Below, one piece after another: positions 26,849 through 34,415 of a stretch of DNA of 36,376 bases. The DNA comes from Pseudomonadota bacterium. GTDB taxonomy: Bacteria > Pseudomonadota > Gammaproteobacteria > Burkholderiales > Burkholderiaceae_C. The notes below the pieces were generated by a model. It worked only from the letters and a program-made list of their open reading frames with translations. It searched no databases and was not told the origin of the DNA. A program made the position numbers and the translations under genes. Position 1 is the stretch's first letter, and each line of letters begins with the position of its first letter. The stretch is taken from contig JAJZEC010000039.1 of NCBI GenBank assembly GCA_021805825.1, forward strand, positions 1 through 36,376. Reading direction: 5' to 3'.

Positions 26849-27100
26849 TCAGCTCGGCAGGGCTTCGCCCGGGGCCACGGTGCGCATCGACAGCGCGTGG
26901 ATCTGCTCGCGCATGCGTTCGCCGAGCACCTCGTAGACCAGGCGGTGGCGCTGCAGGCGGCTGAGGCCGGCGAAGCGCGGGCTGACGATGGTGGCGAAGA
27001 AATGCTGCCCGTCACCCTCCACCGCGAGGTGGGTGCAGGGCAGGCCGGCGGCGATCAGTTCGCGCAGCTCTTCAGGGGTGGGCACGGACATCGGTGGCAT
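26849..27100 (-). CDS. BolA-family protein
   Basis: This 83-residue protein has the BolA fold: [52 protein letters not shown] covers the class II KH-like beta-alpha-beta core, and the helix [21 protein letters not shown] carries the conserved C-terminal signature. BolA proteins bind monothiol glutaredoxins through an iron-sulfur cluster; a direct DNA-binding role is claimed for some. A Cys is present (GLPCTHL) next to the invariant-type His region. Start choice between MPPMSV and MSV is open, as neither has a clear ribosome-binding site. It sits between an ABC exporter and murA, as in other betaproteobacteria (IbaG-type position). Confidence 0.9.
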   Translation of the reverse strand: MPPMSVPTPEELRELIAAGLPCTHLAVEGDGQHFFATIVSPRFAGLSRLQRHRLVYEVLGERMREQIHALSMRTVAPGEALPS

Positions 27101-27135
27101 GGCGGCGACAGGGAAAACGGGAAACGGGAACGGGC

Positions 27136-27891
27136 TCAGTTGCGCAGCTTGTAGCCGCGCCGCAGCCACTCCCAGGCCACGGCACCGCACAGCAGGTTGC
27201 CCAGCAGAGCGGCCCCCAGGCAGGTCCAGATCGAGACGTCGGAGACGCCGAAGAATCCATAGCGCAGCCCGTCGACCAGATAGAAGAAGGGGTTCAGGCC
27301 CGACACGGCCACCCAGAAAGGCGGCAGGGTGTGCACCGAGTAGAACACACCGGAAAGGAAGGTTGCCGGCACGATGATGAAGTTCTGGAACGCGGCCATC
27401 TGGTCGAACTTCTCCGCCCAGATGCCCGCGATCACCCCCAGCGACCCCAGCATCGACGCGCCGAGCACCGCGAACAGCAGCACCCAGGCCGGGTGGTTCC
27501 AGGGTAGCGGGACGAACCATGCGGTCGCCAGCAGCAGCCCGCCCCCGACCAGCAGGCCGCGCACCACCGAGGCGCCGACGTAGCCGAGGAACAACTGCCA
27601 GGGCTGCAGCGGCGACAACAGCACGAACACCAGGTTGCCGGTGATCTTCGACTGGATCAGCGACGAGGAACTGTTGGCGAAGGCGTTCTGCAGCACGCTC
27701 ATCATCGCCAGGCCGGGGATCAGGAAGCGGGTGTAGGGAACGCTGCCGTAGACCTTCATGTGGCTGGCCATGGCGTGGGAGAAGATCAGCAGGTAGAGCA
27801 GGCTGGTGACGACCGGCGCCGCAACCGTCTGCAGCGCGACCTTCCAGAAGCGCAGCAGCTCCTTGCCGAACAAGGTGCGCAGGGCGTTCAT
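27136..27891 (-). CDS. ABC-2 type transporter permease
   Basis: A 251-residue inner-membrane protein of the ABC-2 family with six hydrophobic segments and the family's conserved stretch (FLIPGLAMMSVLQNAFANSSSSLIQSKITGNLVFVLLSPLQPW, then FIIVPATFLSGVFYSVHTLPPFW). Its ATG overlaps the stop of the upstream ATPase gene by 4 bases. Together they form a NatAB/YadGH-like exporter of unknown substrate. The pair is commonly found between the mla genes and bolA in betaproteobacteria, which suggests an envelope role, but no direct evidence is in the sequence. Confidence 0.92.
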   Translation of the reverse strand: MNALRTLFGKELLRFWKVALQTVAAPVVTSLLYLLIFSHAMASHMKVYGSVPYTRFLIPGLAMMSVLQNAFANSSSSLIQSKITGNLVFVLLSPLQPWQLFLGYVGASVVRGLLVGGGLLLATAWFVPLPWNHPAWVLLFAVLGASMLGSLGVIAGIWAEKFDQMAAFQNFIIVPATFLSGVFYSVHTLPPFWVAVSGLNPFFYLVDGLRYGFFGVSDVSIWTCLGAALLGNLLCGAVAWEWLRRGYKLRN

Positions 27892-28826
27892 GCTGCCTGC
27901 TCCCGCGCCGGCTGCGCCGAGCCGATGATCTGCAGGAAGGCATCCTCGAGGTCGGCCCTGCGCACCTCGAGTTCCTCGACCGCGCAGCCGGCCAGGCGCA
28001 GCTCGCCGAGGATGCGCTCGACCTCGGTGGCGTCACGCACCGTCCAAGCGCGCCGGGTTCCGTCGGCCCGGCTGCCGTGCAGCAGCTGCGGCGGAATCGG
28101 CTGCCCGCTGGTGCGCAGCAGCAGCTGGGTGGATGCGAAACGCGCCAACAGCGCATGCGTGCTGTCCAGCGCCACCAGTCGCCCGAGCTTGAGCATGCCG
28201 ATGCGGCTGCACAGCGCCTCGGCCTCCTCCAGGTAGTGGGTGGTCAGCAGCACGGTGTGCCCCTGGCGGTTGAGTCGGGTGATGAACTGCCACAGACTCT
28301 GGCGCAGTTCCACGTCGACACCGGCGGTGGGCTCGTCGAGCACGATCACCGGGGGCTTGTGCACCAGCGCCTGCGCCACCATCACCCTGCGCTTCATGCC
28401 CCCGGACAGCGCGCGCATGTTCTGCTCGGCCTGCTGCGTCAGTCCCAGGTGGTGCAGCAATTCGTCGATCCATGCGTCATTGCGCCGCAGCCCGAAATAG
28501 CCCGACTGCAGCCGCAAGGTCTCGCGCACGGTGAAGAAGGGGTCGAACACCAGTTCCTGCGGCACCACTCCGAGCAGGCGCCGGGTCAGGTAGGGCTCGC
28601 GCGCGACTTCGTGCCCCATGACCTGCACGCTGCCGCCGCTGGGCCGGGCCAACCCGGCGAGCATGCTGATCAGCGTGGTCTTGCCGGCTCCATTGGCGCC
28701 CAGCAGGGCGAAAAACTCCCCCTGCGCGATGTCCAGGCTGACACCGTCGACCACGGCACGCGTGCCGAAACGCTTGACTACCCCCTGCAGGCGAACCGCG
28801 GGGGTCGCATCGCCCGGCCCCGTCAT
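27888..28826 (-). CDS. ABC transporter ATP-binding protein (exporter type)
   Basis: A 312-residue cytoplasmic ATPase. Walker A is GANGAGKT at residues 43-50, the signature is LSGGMKRRVMVAQAL, Walker B is VIVLDEPTAGVD, and the switch histidine is in LLTTHYLEEAEAL. The last 80 or so residues form the extra C-terminal region seen in CcmA/NatA/DrrA-like exporter ATPases. It partners the permease encoded next, with 4-base overlaps on both sides. The upstream overlap is with the STAS gene, so this exporter is translationally tied to the Mla operon. Confidence 0.94.
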   Translation of the reverse strand: MTGPGDATPAVRLQGVVKRFGTRAVVDGVSLDIAQGEFFALLGANGAGKTTLISMLAGLARPSGGSVQVMGHEVAREPYLTRRLLGVVPQELVFDPFFTVRETLRLQSGYFGLRRNDAWIDELLHHLGLTQQAEQNMRALSGGMKRRVMVAQALVHKPPVIVLDEPTAGVDVELRQSLWQFITRLNRQGHTVLLTTHYLEEAEALCSRIGMLKLGRLVALDSTHALLARFASTQLLLRTSGQPIPPQLLHGSRADGTRRAWTVRDATEVERILGELRLAGCAVEELEVRRADLEDAFLQIIGSAQPAREQAA

Positions 28827-29173
28827 GCCGGATGCCCGCCCGCGTGCAGGCCCTCGCTCAGCGCCGGCATGTCATCCCCGTCACCGCCCAGCACGAAGGC
28901 GATGCCGTAGGCCCGGGCCAGGGCCCGCAGGCGCGCGGGCACACCATGCAGTTCGATTCCAGCATCGCCGGCACGCCTGCGCAACTCCAGCAGCAGCGAC
29001 AGGCACGCCGAGTCGAAGCGCTGCAGCCGCGAAGCGTCGATGGCCCACGGCGCCGGGCCGGCGCCGAGCGCGCGCAGCGCCTGCCGCAGCACATCGCCGG
29101 CCTCGTCCAGGGTGAGCACCTCCGGCAGCGCGAAGGCTGCCTCGTCGCGGGCACCCACGGGCGGCAGGTTCAT
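28823..29173 (-). CDS. STAS-domain protein, probable MlaB
   Basis: The 116-residue protein fits a STAS domain (LDEAGDVLRQALRALGAGPAPWAIDASRLQRFDSACLSLLLELRRRAGDAGIELHG). The serine in DSACLSLL is where MlaB and SpoIIAA-type proteins have their key Ser/Thr. MlaB stabilises the MlaFEDB complex by binding MlaF. Its ATG overlaps the mlaC stop by 4 bases and its stop overlaps the next ATPase by 4 bases, so it is co-translated with both. An MlaB role is the best reading; partnership with the exporter ATPase cannot be excluded. Confidence 0.85.
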   Translation of the reverse strand: MNLPPVGARDEAAFALPEVLTLDEAGDVLRQALRALGAGPAPWAIDASRLQRFDSACLSLLLELRRRAGDAGIELHGVPARLRALARAYGIAFVLGGDGDDMPALSEGLHAGGHPA

Positions 29174-29817
29174 GACGCACCCTGCGCCTTGGCCAGCGCC
29201 TGGTTGCGCTGCTCGAGCAGGTGGATCAGACCGTCGATCCCCTTGCTGTTGATTTCCTCGGCGAAGACGCCGCGGTAGTTGTCGACGAGCCAGACGCCCA
29301 TCACGTTCACGTCGGCGATCTTCCATGCGTCACCGAGCTTGACGACGCGGTACGAAAGCTGGATGAGCTCGCCGTCGTTGAGCACCCGCGTGTGCACCAC
29401 GACATTGGTGGCATCGGGGGCAGCGCGCAGCGGCAGGTACTGCACCTTCTGGTCGCCGATCTCCCGGATGGCATGCGAGTAGGTGTGGATCAGCAGTTCC
29501 TTGAACTGCTGCTGCAGTTCCTGGCGCTGCTGCGGCGTGGCTCGGCGCCAGAACGGGCCGACCGCCGACGCGGTCATGCGCTCGAAATCGAGATAGGGCA
29601 GCACCTTGGTCTGCACCAGTTGCTCGATGTGGGATGCATCTCCCGCCTTCAGCCGCGGGTCGGAGCGCGCAGCGTCCATCACCGAATCGGTCAGGTGCTG
29701 CACCAGCAGCACCGGAGCGGGGGTCTGCGCGGCCGGCGCCGCGGCCTGGGCAGGCGCCTGCAGGAAGGCAAGGGCCAGCAGCAGCGGCGAGAGCAAACGT
29801 CCAATCCTGGCAAACAT
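29170..29817 (-). CDS. mlaC: Periplasmic phospholipid-binding protein MlaC
   Basis: MlaC shuttles phospholipids between the outer-membrane MlaA complex and the inner-membrane MlaFEDB transporter. The 215-residue precursor starts MFARIGRLLSPLLLALAF, a signal peptide likely cut after about residue 26 (APAQA). The mature part has the family pattern (VLPYLDFERMTASAVGPFWRRATPQQRQELQQQFKELLIHTYS, then WKIADVNVMGVWLVDNYRGVFAEEIN). GGAGAAG just before ATG 29817 supports this start over one 20 codons upstream. It follows mlaA by 63 bases. Confidence 0.95.
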   Translation of the reverse strand: MFARIGRLLSPLLLALAFLQAPAQAAAPAAQTPAPVLLVQHLTDSVMDAARSDPRLKAGDASHIEQLVQTKVLPYLDFERMTASAVGPFWRRATPQQRQELQQQFKELLIHTYSHAIREIGDQKVQYLPLRAAPDATNVVVHTRVLNDGELIQLSYRVVKLGDAWKIADVNVMGVWLVDNYRGVFAEEINSKGIDGLIHLLEQRNQALAKAQGAS

Positions 29818-29880
29818 GAACTTCTCCGAAAAGTCTGGGGCGGCATGCCGCCGCGATGCGATAGGGGTCGAGGCCATCCC

Positions 29881-30714
29881 TCAGGATCCAGGCACGCCGC
29901 GCACGGCGGCCGTGCGCGCGGCAGGCGCCGGGGCTGCAGCGGGCAGCAGCGCGCCACCGCCCTGGCCGCCGCCATCCATCCGCGGCTCGGTGCCCAGCAC
30001 CGAGGTGTCGCGCGTGGCCCGCACCTGGGCCCGGCGGCGCTGCAGGTAGGCGTCGCGGGTGAATAGATAGGGATCGAGGGCGATCTGCTGCAGCAGATCG
30101 GTGGTGCTCAGCAGATTGGCGCGCTGGTTGACCGTATTCAGGACGAGCATCGCGTCCCGCGTCTGCGTATTGTTGCTCAACTGCAGCGAGGGATCGTAGA
30201 CCGCGTGCACCACCGTGCCCGTGGCATCGCGCAGCGTCGACGGGCCGAACAGCGGCAACACGATGTAGGGGCCGGAGCCGACCCCCCAGCGCGCCAGCGT
30301 GAGGCCGAAATCGGTGGGCTGCCGGTACAGGCCGAGCGGAGTGGCCACGTCGATCAGGCCGAACACCCCGAACACCGTGTTGACGCTGACGCGCATGATG
30401 CCGTTGAAGCCCATCGCGACATGGCCCTGCAGGAAGTCGTTGCCGGTCGACCAGACATCGCTCAGGTTGCCGAAGAAATTCGTCACCCCGCGCCGCACCG
30501 GCTTCGGGGTCACGTTGCGGTAGCCGACCGCGACCGGCTTGAGCACGACCTTGTCGACCTTTTCATTGAAGGAGAACATCGCGCGGTTGTACGGCTCCAG
30601 CGGATCCGCGGGATTGTGGGTCGCACAACCACCGAGCAGAGTCGCCGCAGCCAGCACCGGCACTGCGCGGGCAGCCGTCCGGCGAAACGCTTGATTTCTG
30701 TTCGTGTCAACCAT
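29881..30714 (-). CDS. mlaA: Outer-membrane lipoprotein MlaA (VacJ)
   Basis: MlaA removes surface phospholipids from the outer leaflet of the outer membrane and hands them to MlaC. The 277-residue precursor has a lipoprotein signal with lipobox LGGC (Cys30) after VLAAATL. The mature part matches the family: DPLEPYNRAMFSFNEKVDKVVLKPVAVGYRNVTPKPVRRGVTNFFGNL, and later GPYIVLPLFGPSTLRDATG. The last 50 or so residues are proline/alanine/glycine-rich and extend beyond the core domain. In E. coli mlaA is unlinked to mlaFEDCB; here it lies inside the operon between mlaD and mlaC. Confidence 0.95.
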   Translation of the reverse strand: MVDTNRNQAFRRTAARAVPVLAAATLLGGCATHNPADPLEPYNRAMFSFNEKVDKVVLKPVAVGYRNVTPKPVRRGVTNFFGNLSDVWSTGNDFLQGHVAMGFNGIMRVSVNTVFGVFGLIDVATPLGLYRQPTDFGLTLARWGVGSGPYIVLPLFGPSTLRDATGTVVHAVYDPSLQLSNNTQTRDAMLVLNTVNQRANLLSTTDLLQQIALDPYLFTRDAYLQRRRAQVRATRDTSVLGTEPRMDGGGQGGGALLPAAAPAPAARTAAVRGVPGS

Positions 30715-30750
30715 CGATCGATCCCCTGCGCGTGCCTGGCGAACGCCGCT

Positions 30751-31215
30751 TCATTGCCCGCCGCCGGCCGCCTTGTTGTACAAGAAGCGTCCGATCAGAT
30801 TTTCGAGCACGATGGCAGACTGCGTGTTTTGAATCACGTCGCCATTGCGAAGATTCTTTTCCGCCGCCCCCGGCACCAGGCCGACATACTGATCTCCGAG
30901 CAGCCCGGAGGTCAGGATCTGGGCCGAGGTGTCGGTCGGAAAGTCGTAGCGCTTGTCGAGCGCCAGCACGACATCGGCCTGGAAGGTCTGGTTGTCGAAA
31001 CGGATCGCCGACACCCGCCCGACAACCACGCCCGCGCTCTTCACCGCGGCATCCGCCTTCAGTCCACCGATGTTGTCGAAGCGCGCGGTGACGTCGTAGG
31101 TCGGGGCGAAATTCAGGCTGAGCAGATTGCCGGCCTGCAGGGCGAGGAACAGCAGCGCGGCAGCGCCGATGACCACGAACAGCCCGACCCATATGTCAGT
31201 GGAACGCTTTTCCAT
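30751..31215 (-). CDS. mlaD: MCE-domain protein MlaD
   Basis: MlaD is the inner-membrane-anchored hexameric MCE-domain ring of the MlaFEDB transporter. The 154-residue product starts MEKRSTDIWVGLFVVIGAAALLFLALQAG, giving one transmembrane helix (about 8-30). The MCE domain follows (YDVTARFDNIGGLKADAAVKSAGVVVGRVSAI, then QILTSGLLGDQYVGLVPGA). It is monodomain and has the usual hydrophobic C-terminal helix (ENLIGRFLYNKAA). It starts 24 bases after mlaE and ends 36 bases before mlaA. Confidence 0.95.
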   Translation of the reverse strand: MEKRSTDIWVGLFVVIGAAALLFLALQAGNLLSLNFAPTYDVTARFDNIGGLKADAAVKSAGVVVGRVSAIRFDNQTFQADVVLALDKRYDFPTDTSAQILTSGLLGDQYVGLVPGAAEKNLRNGDVIQNTQSAIVLENLIGRFLYNKAAGGGQ

Positions 31216-31239
31216 AATGTTTTCCTCGTCACCCGGCAG

Positions 31240-32028
31240 TCAGGTGCTGAACATCAGCGCCGTCAGCATGAAATCAAGCCCCAGCACGGCCAGCGATGCG
31301 ACGACCACGGTGCGCGTCGTCGCCCGCGAAACTCCTTCCGGTGTCGGCTGCGCGCGCCAACCCTGGTACAGCGCGACGAAGGTGACCGCGAAACCGAAGA
31401 CCAGGCTTTTGACCACGCCGTTGCCGACGTCCTTGAACACATCGACCCCGGACTGCATCTGGCCCCAGAACGCTCCGGGGTCGACGCCGATCAGCAACAC
31501 GCCGACGATGTAGCCACCCAGGATGCCCACCGCGCTGAATACCGCGGCCAGCAGCGGCATAGCGATGATTCCCCCGAGATAGCGCGGCGCCAGCACCCGC
31601 GCCAGGGGATCGACGGCCATCATTTCCATCGCCGCGATCTGCTCGCCGGCCTTCATCAGGCCGATTTCAGCGGTCAGCGAGGTTCCGGCACGCCCGGCGA
31701 ACAGCAGCGCGGTGACCACCGGCCCCAGTTCGCGCACGAGGGACAAGGCCACCACGATGCCCAGCGAACTGGAAGCGCCATAGCGCGACAGGGTGTAGTA
31801 GCCCTGCAAGCCCAGCACGAATCCGACGAACAAGCCGGACACAGCGATGATCAGCAGGGAGTCGTTGCCGAGGAAATACACCTGTTGCGCCACCAGGCGC
31901 GGACGCCGCAGCGCCCCGGGAAGCAGGCTGAGCAGGCGCAGGAACAGACGCAGGCCCCAGCCGAGATCGGCCAGCACGCGAAGGGTTGCCGCACCGACGG
32001 CGGCCAGCACACGCAGCAAGGGTTTCAT
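31240..32028 (-). CDS. mlaE: Lipid ABC transporter permease MlaE
   Basis: MlaE is the permease of the MlaFEDB phospholipid transporter. The 262-residue protein carries the family core: VYFLGNDSLLIIAVSGLFVGFVLGLQGYYTL, RELGPVVTALLFAGRAGTSLTAEIGLMKAGEQIAAMEMMAVDP and the later hydrophobic helices. The start MKPLLRVLAAVG is fixed by the ATGA overlap with the mlaF stop (32025-32028), pointing to coupled translation. Confidence 0.95.
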   Translation of the reverse strand: MKPLLRVLAAVGAATLRVLADLGWGLRLFLRLLSLLPGALRRPRLVAQQVYFLGNDSLLIIAVSGLFVGFVLGLQGYYTLSRYGASSSLGIVVALSLVRELGPVVTALLFAGRAGTSLTAEIGLMKAGEQIAAMEMMAVDPLARVLAPRYLGGIIAMPLLAAVFSAVGILGGYIVGVLLIGVDPGAFWGQMQSGVDVFKDVGNGVVKSLVFGFAVTFVALYQGWRAQPTPEGVSRATTRTVVVASLAVLGLDFMLTALMFST

Positions 32029-32846
32029 GGGCGCCCGACGCCGCGTTGGGGTCGCAGGAAGTCCTCGCCCAGATCGGGCGCGGGATAGTGGAAGCGCACG
32101 GGCCCGTCTGGCTCGCCCCGGACGAACTGGTGCACCAGGGGTTCGCTGCTGGCGCGCAGATCCTGGGGCGTGCCCTGGGCCAGCAGCCGCCCGTTGCCGA
32201 GGATGAACACGCGGTCGGCGATGGCGAAGGTCTCCTCGACGTCGTGGGAGACGATGATGCTGGTCAATCCCAGCGCATCGTTGAGGGTGCGGATCAGGCG
32301 CGCCGAAATCCCCAGGGAAATCGGATCCAGCCCGGCGAAAGGCTCGTCGTACATCACCAGTGCCGGATCGAGGGCCACCGCGCGCGCCATCGCCACGCGC
32401 CGCGCCATGCCCCCGGACAGCTGCGCCGGATAGAGGTCGCGCGCCCCGCGCAGCCCCACCGCCTGCAGCTTCATCAGCACGAGGTCGCGAATCATCGCCT
32501 CGGGCAGGCGGGTGTGCTCGCGCAGCGCGAAGGCGACGTTGTCGAACACCGTCTGATCGGTGAACAGAGCGCCCATCTGAAACAGCATGCCCATGCGGCG
32601 CCGTGCTGCGTACAGGCGCGCGTGCGACATCGTGGCCACGTCCTCGCCGTCGAACAGGACCTGCCCCGCGCGCGGGCGCACCTGCCCTCCGAGCAGGCGC
32701 AGCAACGTGGTCTTGCCGCCACCGGAGGCGCCCATGACCGCCACCACCTCGCCGCGCCGGACGCCCAGGCTGATGCCCTCGAGCACCAGGCGGGAGTCGT
32801 AGGCGAAATCGACGCGATCGAATGCGACCAGGAATTCGGGAGACAT
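32025..32846 (-). CDS. mlaF: Lipid ABC transporter ATP-binding protein MlaF
   Basis: MlaF drives the MlaFEDB transporter by ATP hydrolysis. The 273-residue protein shows Walker A GASGGGKT (residues 39-46), the signature LSGGMARRVAMARAV, Walker B ALVMYDEPFAGLD and the switch histidine in IIVSHDVEETFA. A C-terminal extension (FVRGEPDGPVRFHYPAPDLG) follows the core, the region by which MlaF subunits contact each other in the known complex. It is the first gene of the long minus-strand block; the region 32847-33088 upstream should carry the main promoter. Confidence 0.95.
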   Translation of the reverse strand: MSPEFLVAFDRVDFAYDSRLVLEGISLGVRRGEVVAVMGASGGGKTTLLRLLGGQVRPRAGQVLFDGEDVATMSHARLYAARRRMGMLFQMGALFTDQTVFDNVAFALREHTRLPEAMIRDLVLMKLQAVGLRGARDLYPAQLSGGMARRVAMARAVALDPALVMYDEPFAGLDPISLGISARLIRTLNDALGLTSIIVSHDVEETFAIADRVFILGNGRLLAQGTPQDLRASSEPLVHQFVRGEPDGPVRFHYPAPDLGEDFLRPQRGVGRP

Positions 32847-33035
32847 CGGGAACGTGCAATCATGAGGCAGGAGCGCACCGTGCAGCGCCGCTGCGCATCG
32901 CAGCAGCAGGCGCTCTGCCGCACCTGGGAAGCTGCGCGCATGCGGTGCCGGACAGACGGCTTCTTGAGGGCAGCCGCCTTCTCGAAGAACCCCACACGCG
33001 CAAGCCTTCGCGCGCTGCGACCTCAGAAACTTCGC

Positions 33036-33041
33036 ATTCTA
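33036..33041 (-). promoter_or_regulatory. Possible -10 element for the mlaF-led block
   Basis: On the minus strand CTAGAATG contains TAGAAT (5/6 to the -10 consensus) about 190 bases upstream of mlaF. No convincing -35 sits 16-18 bases before it, where the sequence is GC-rich. The same octamer lies upstream of murA. The leader would be long, and other promoters nearer to mlaF are possible. The rest of the gap (32847-33088) holds no gene that I can support. Confidence 0.25.
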
Positions 33042-33052
33042 GGGGCTCGGCC

Positions 33053-33067
33053 GGCCGGCTGCCGGCC
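33053..33067. repeat. 15-bp perfect palindrome downstream of the Crp/Fnr gene
   Basis: GGCCGGC (33053-33059), T, GCCGGCC (33061-33067) is a perfect dyad 22 bases after the Crp/Fnr stop codon. It could help end that transcript, but there is no T-run and the one-base centre does not allow a clean hairpin. It also lies just upstream of the possible mlaF -10 element, so an operator is possible. Runs of GGCC are common in this DNA. Confidence 0.3.
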
Positions 33068-33088
33068 TGGTCGGCGCGGCAGGCCAGT

Positions 33089-33835
33089 TCAGGCCCAGTG
33101 CTGCTCGCTGCCGTCCGTCGGTGCCGCGAATGGCGGCTGGCTGCCCGCGGCCGATCCGGGAGCCACGAAGCCGCGCAGCGCGGCCTCCTCGGCGAGTTCG
33201 ACGCTGCCGTAGCGCAGGCGGATCGTGCCCAGCGCGGCCAGGCGCTGAAGCGCCTGGTTGACCCGCTGCCGCGAGAGGCCGCAGATACCCGCCAGTTCCT
33301 CCTGGGTCACACGCAGCGTCTGCCCTACCGCGGGATGCAACACCGGGTCGAAGAGTCCGACCAGGGTCTGAGCGACCCGTTCGTCGGCGCCGCCCGCTCG
33401 CCCCGAATGCACCTGCTGCACGCAATGCCGCATGCGCTGCTCGAGGCGGGCGAGCAGCATGCGGTTGAAACTCAGGCTGCGCTCGCGCAGCCACAGGTAG
33501 GTTTCCCCCGGCAGCATCGCCAGGTGGCTGTTGCGCAGCGCCACGACGTCGGCGCTCAGGGCCTCGCGGCGAACCAGGCTTTCGTCGCCCAGCCAGCCGC
33601 CTGGAGCCACCGCGGGCGTCCCCGGCACGGCATGCTCGGCGTCACCACGCACCAGCAACAGGCCGCTGAAGACGCCAATCCAGTGCTGGGTCGGCCGACC
33701 GCGCGCGCAGACCACGTCGCCCGCCTCGAAGGTGCGCAGTTGCAGGTCGCGCTGCACGCGCTGCAGATCGCCGTCGTCGAGTTTGGCCAGCCAAGGGCAG
33801 CACCTTGGCAAATTCGTGTGGTCTTTGGCTTTCAT
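33089..33835 (-). CDS. Crp/Fnr-family transcriptional regulator
   Basis: The 248-residue protein has an N-terminal cyclic-nucleotide-binding-type beta-roll (about 15-125; TFEAGDVVCARGRPTQHWIGVFSG), a dimerisation helix (LSFNRMLLARLEQRMRHCV), and a C-terminal winged helix (TLRVTQEELAGICGLSRQRVNQALQRLAALGTIRLRYGSVEL). It lacks the N-terminal cysteine spacing of FNR, so an oxygen-sensing 4Fe-4S cluster is unlikely. The effector is unknown. About 30 residues beyond the helix-turn-helix are proline/alanine-rich. ATG 33835 has AAGAAG upstream; a TTG at 33862 would add nine residues. The gene seems monocistronic, with its own AT-rich promoter region. Confidence 0.9.
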   Translation of the reverse strand: MKAKDHTNLPRCCPWLAKLDDGDLQRVQRDLQLRTFEAGDVVCARGRPTQHWIGVFSGLLLVRGDAEHAVPGTPAVAPGGWLGDESLVRREALSADVVALRNSHLAMLPGETYLWLRERSLSFNRMLLARLEQRMRHCVQQVHSGRAGGADERVAQTLVGLFDPVLHPAVGQTLRVTQEELAGICGLSRQRVNQALQRLAALGTIRLRYGSVELAEEAALRGFVAPGSAAGSQPPFAAPTDGSEQHWA

Positions 33836-33838
33836 AGG

Positions 33839-33878
33839 GCTTCTTGTGCAATTCTTCGACAAATATGCGACAAGAAGC
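33839..33878 (-). promoter_or_regulatory. Leader hairpin that could cover the ribosome-binding site of the Crp/Fnr gene
   Basis: In the minus-strand transcript GCTTCTTGT (33878-33870) can pair perfectly over 9 bp with ACAAGAAGC (33847-33839), leaving a 22-base loop. The 3' arm contains AAGAAG, the only ribosome-binding-site-like sequence, and ends 3 bases before the ATG (33835-33833). Folding would hide the start region. This is drawn from the sequence; no function is proven. Confidence 0.4.
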
Positions 33879-33944
33879 GATGCCCATAGTGTTACCTTCT
33901 GTAAGGATTCATATCATAACTTTCCAAACGACCATCGTTTTCCG

Positions 33945-33959
33945 CAATCGAGACGATTG
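33945..33959. promoter_or_regulatory. 15-bp palindrome upstream of the Crp/Fnr gene
   Basis: CAATCG-AGA-CGATTG is a perfect 6+3+6 dyad in a locally AT-richer stretch, 110-124 bases upstream of the Crp/Fnr ATG. Its spacing does not match the CRP (TGTGA-N6-TCACA) or FNR (TTGAT-N4-ATCAA) sites. It may be an operator for this regulator itself or another one. The remainder of 33863-34112 has no supported gene. Confidence 0.35.
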
Positions 33960-34112
33960 TCCCGACGGCAGGCGGCAGCCATCATCGCCCGGGGCGCACG
34001 GCGGCGGGCAGACCGCCGGGCGCCGCCACCGCAGAACCGTCGGGCACCCAGGCTGTACCGCCTGGCCGGGGCAACACCGGGCGCGGGCGCCAGCCGGGCG
34101 ACCCGGTCGGGC

Positions 34113-34415
34113 TCAGACGATCAGGAAATCTTCCTTGCGCTTGCCGGTATTGACTTCGGCCTGCAGCCACTTCGGCATCTTGCCGCGCCCGGTCCAGGTT
34201 TCGCCGGTGCGGGGATGACGGTATTTCGCGGCGACGGTCATTCCCTTGCTGCGGGAAGTGCGCGCGCCAGAACCCAGGTCAGCAACGGTGATGCCGTATT
34301 CCAGCATTTTGGCACGAATATCGGCGATGACGCTGGAGATCTCGTTCTTGCGCTGGGATTCGGCCTGCTGCTTCAACGCCTCAATCTGCGACAACAATTC
34401 CTTGTACGACGACAT
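34113..34415 (-). CDS. H-NS-family histone-like nucleoid-structuring protein
   Basis: The 100-residue protein has a coiled-coil N-terminal oligomerisation part (SYKELLSQIEALKQQAESQRKNEISSVIADIRAKMLEYGIT) and the H-NS C-terminal DNA-binding domain. YRHPRTGETWTGRGKMPKWL holds the TWTGRGKMPKWL signature with the minor-groove-reading loop. Such proteins silence AT-rich, often acquired genes. GGAGGTG five bases before ATG 34415 is a strong ribosome-binding site and fixes the start; the frame is open further up without similarity. It lies downstream of pntB in the same direction but is separated by a terminator, so it is probably expressed on its own from the AT-rich region 34420-34510. Confidence 0.95.
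   Translation of the reverse strand: MSSYKELLSQIEALKQQAESQRKNEISSVIADIRAKMLEYGITVADLGSGARTSRSKGMTVAAKYRHPRTGETWTGRGKMPKWLQAEVNTGKRKEDFLIV

Noticed and set aside
30205-32088. 627-codon plus-strand frame opposite mlaA, mlaD and mlaE
   Set aside because: Antisense composition only; the Mla genes show signal peptide, lipobox, MCE and permease motifs.
33836-33862. TTG start for the Crp/Fnr gene, nine codons upstream
   Set aside because: No ribosome-binding site precedes it, and the conserved part begins well after the ATG; it stays possible and would place the leader hairpin inside the coding region.
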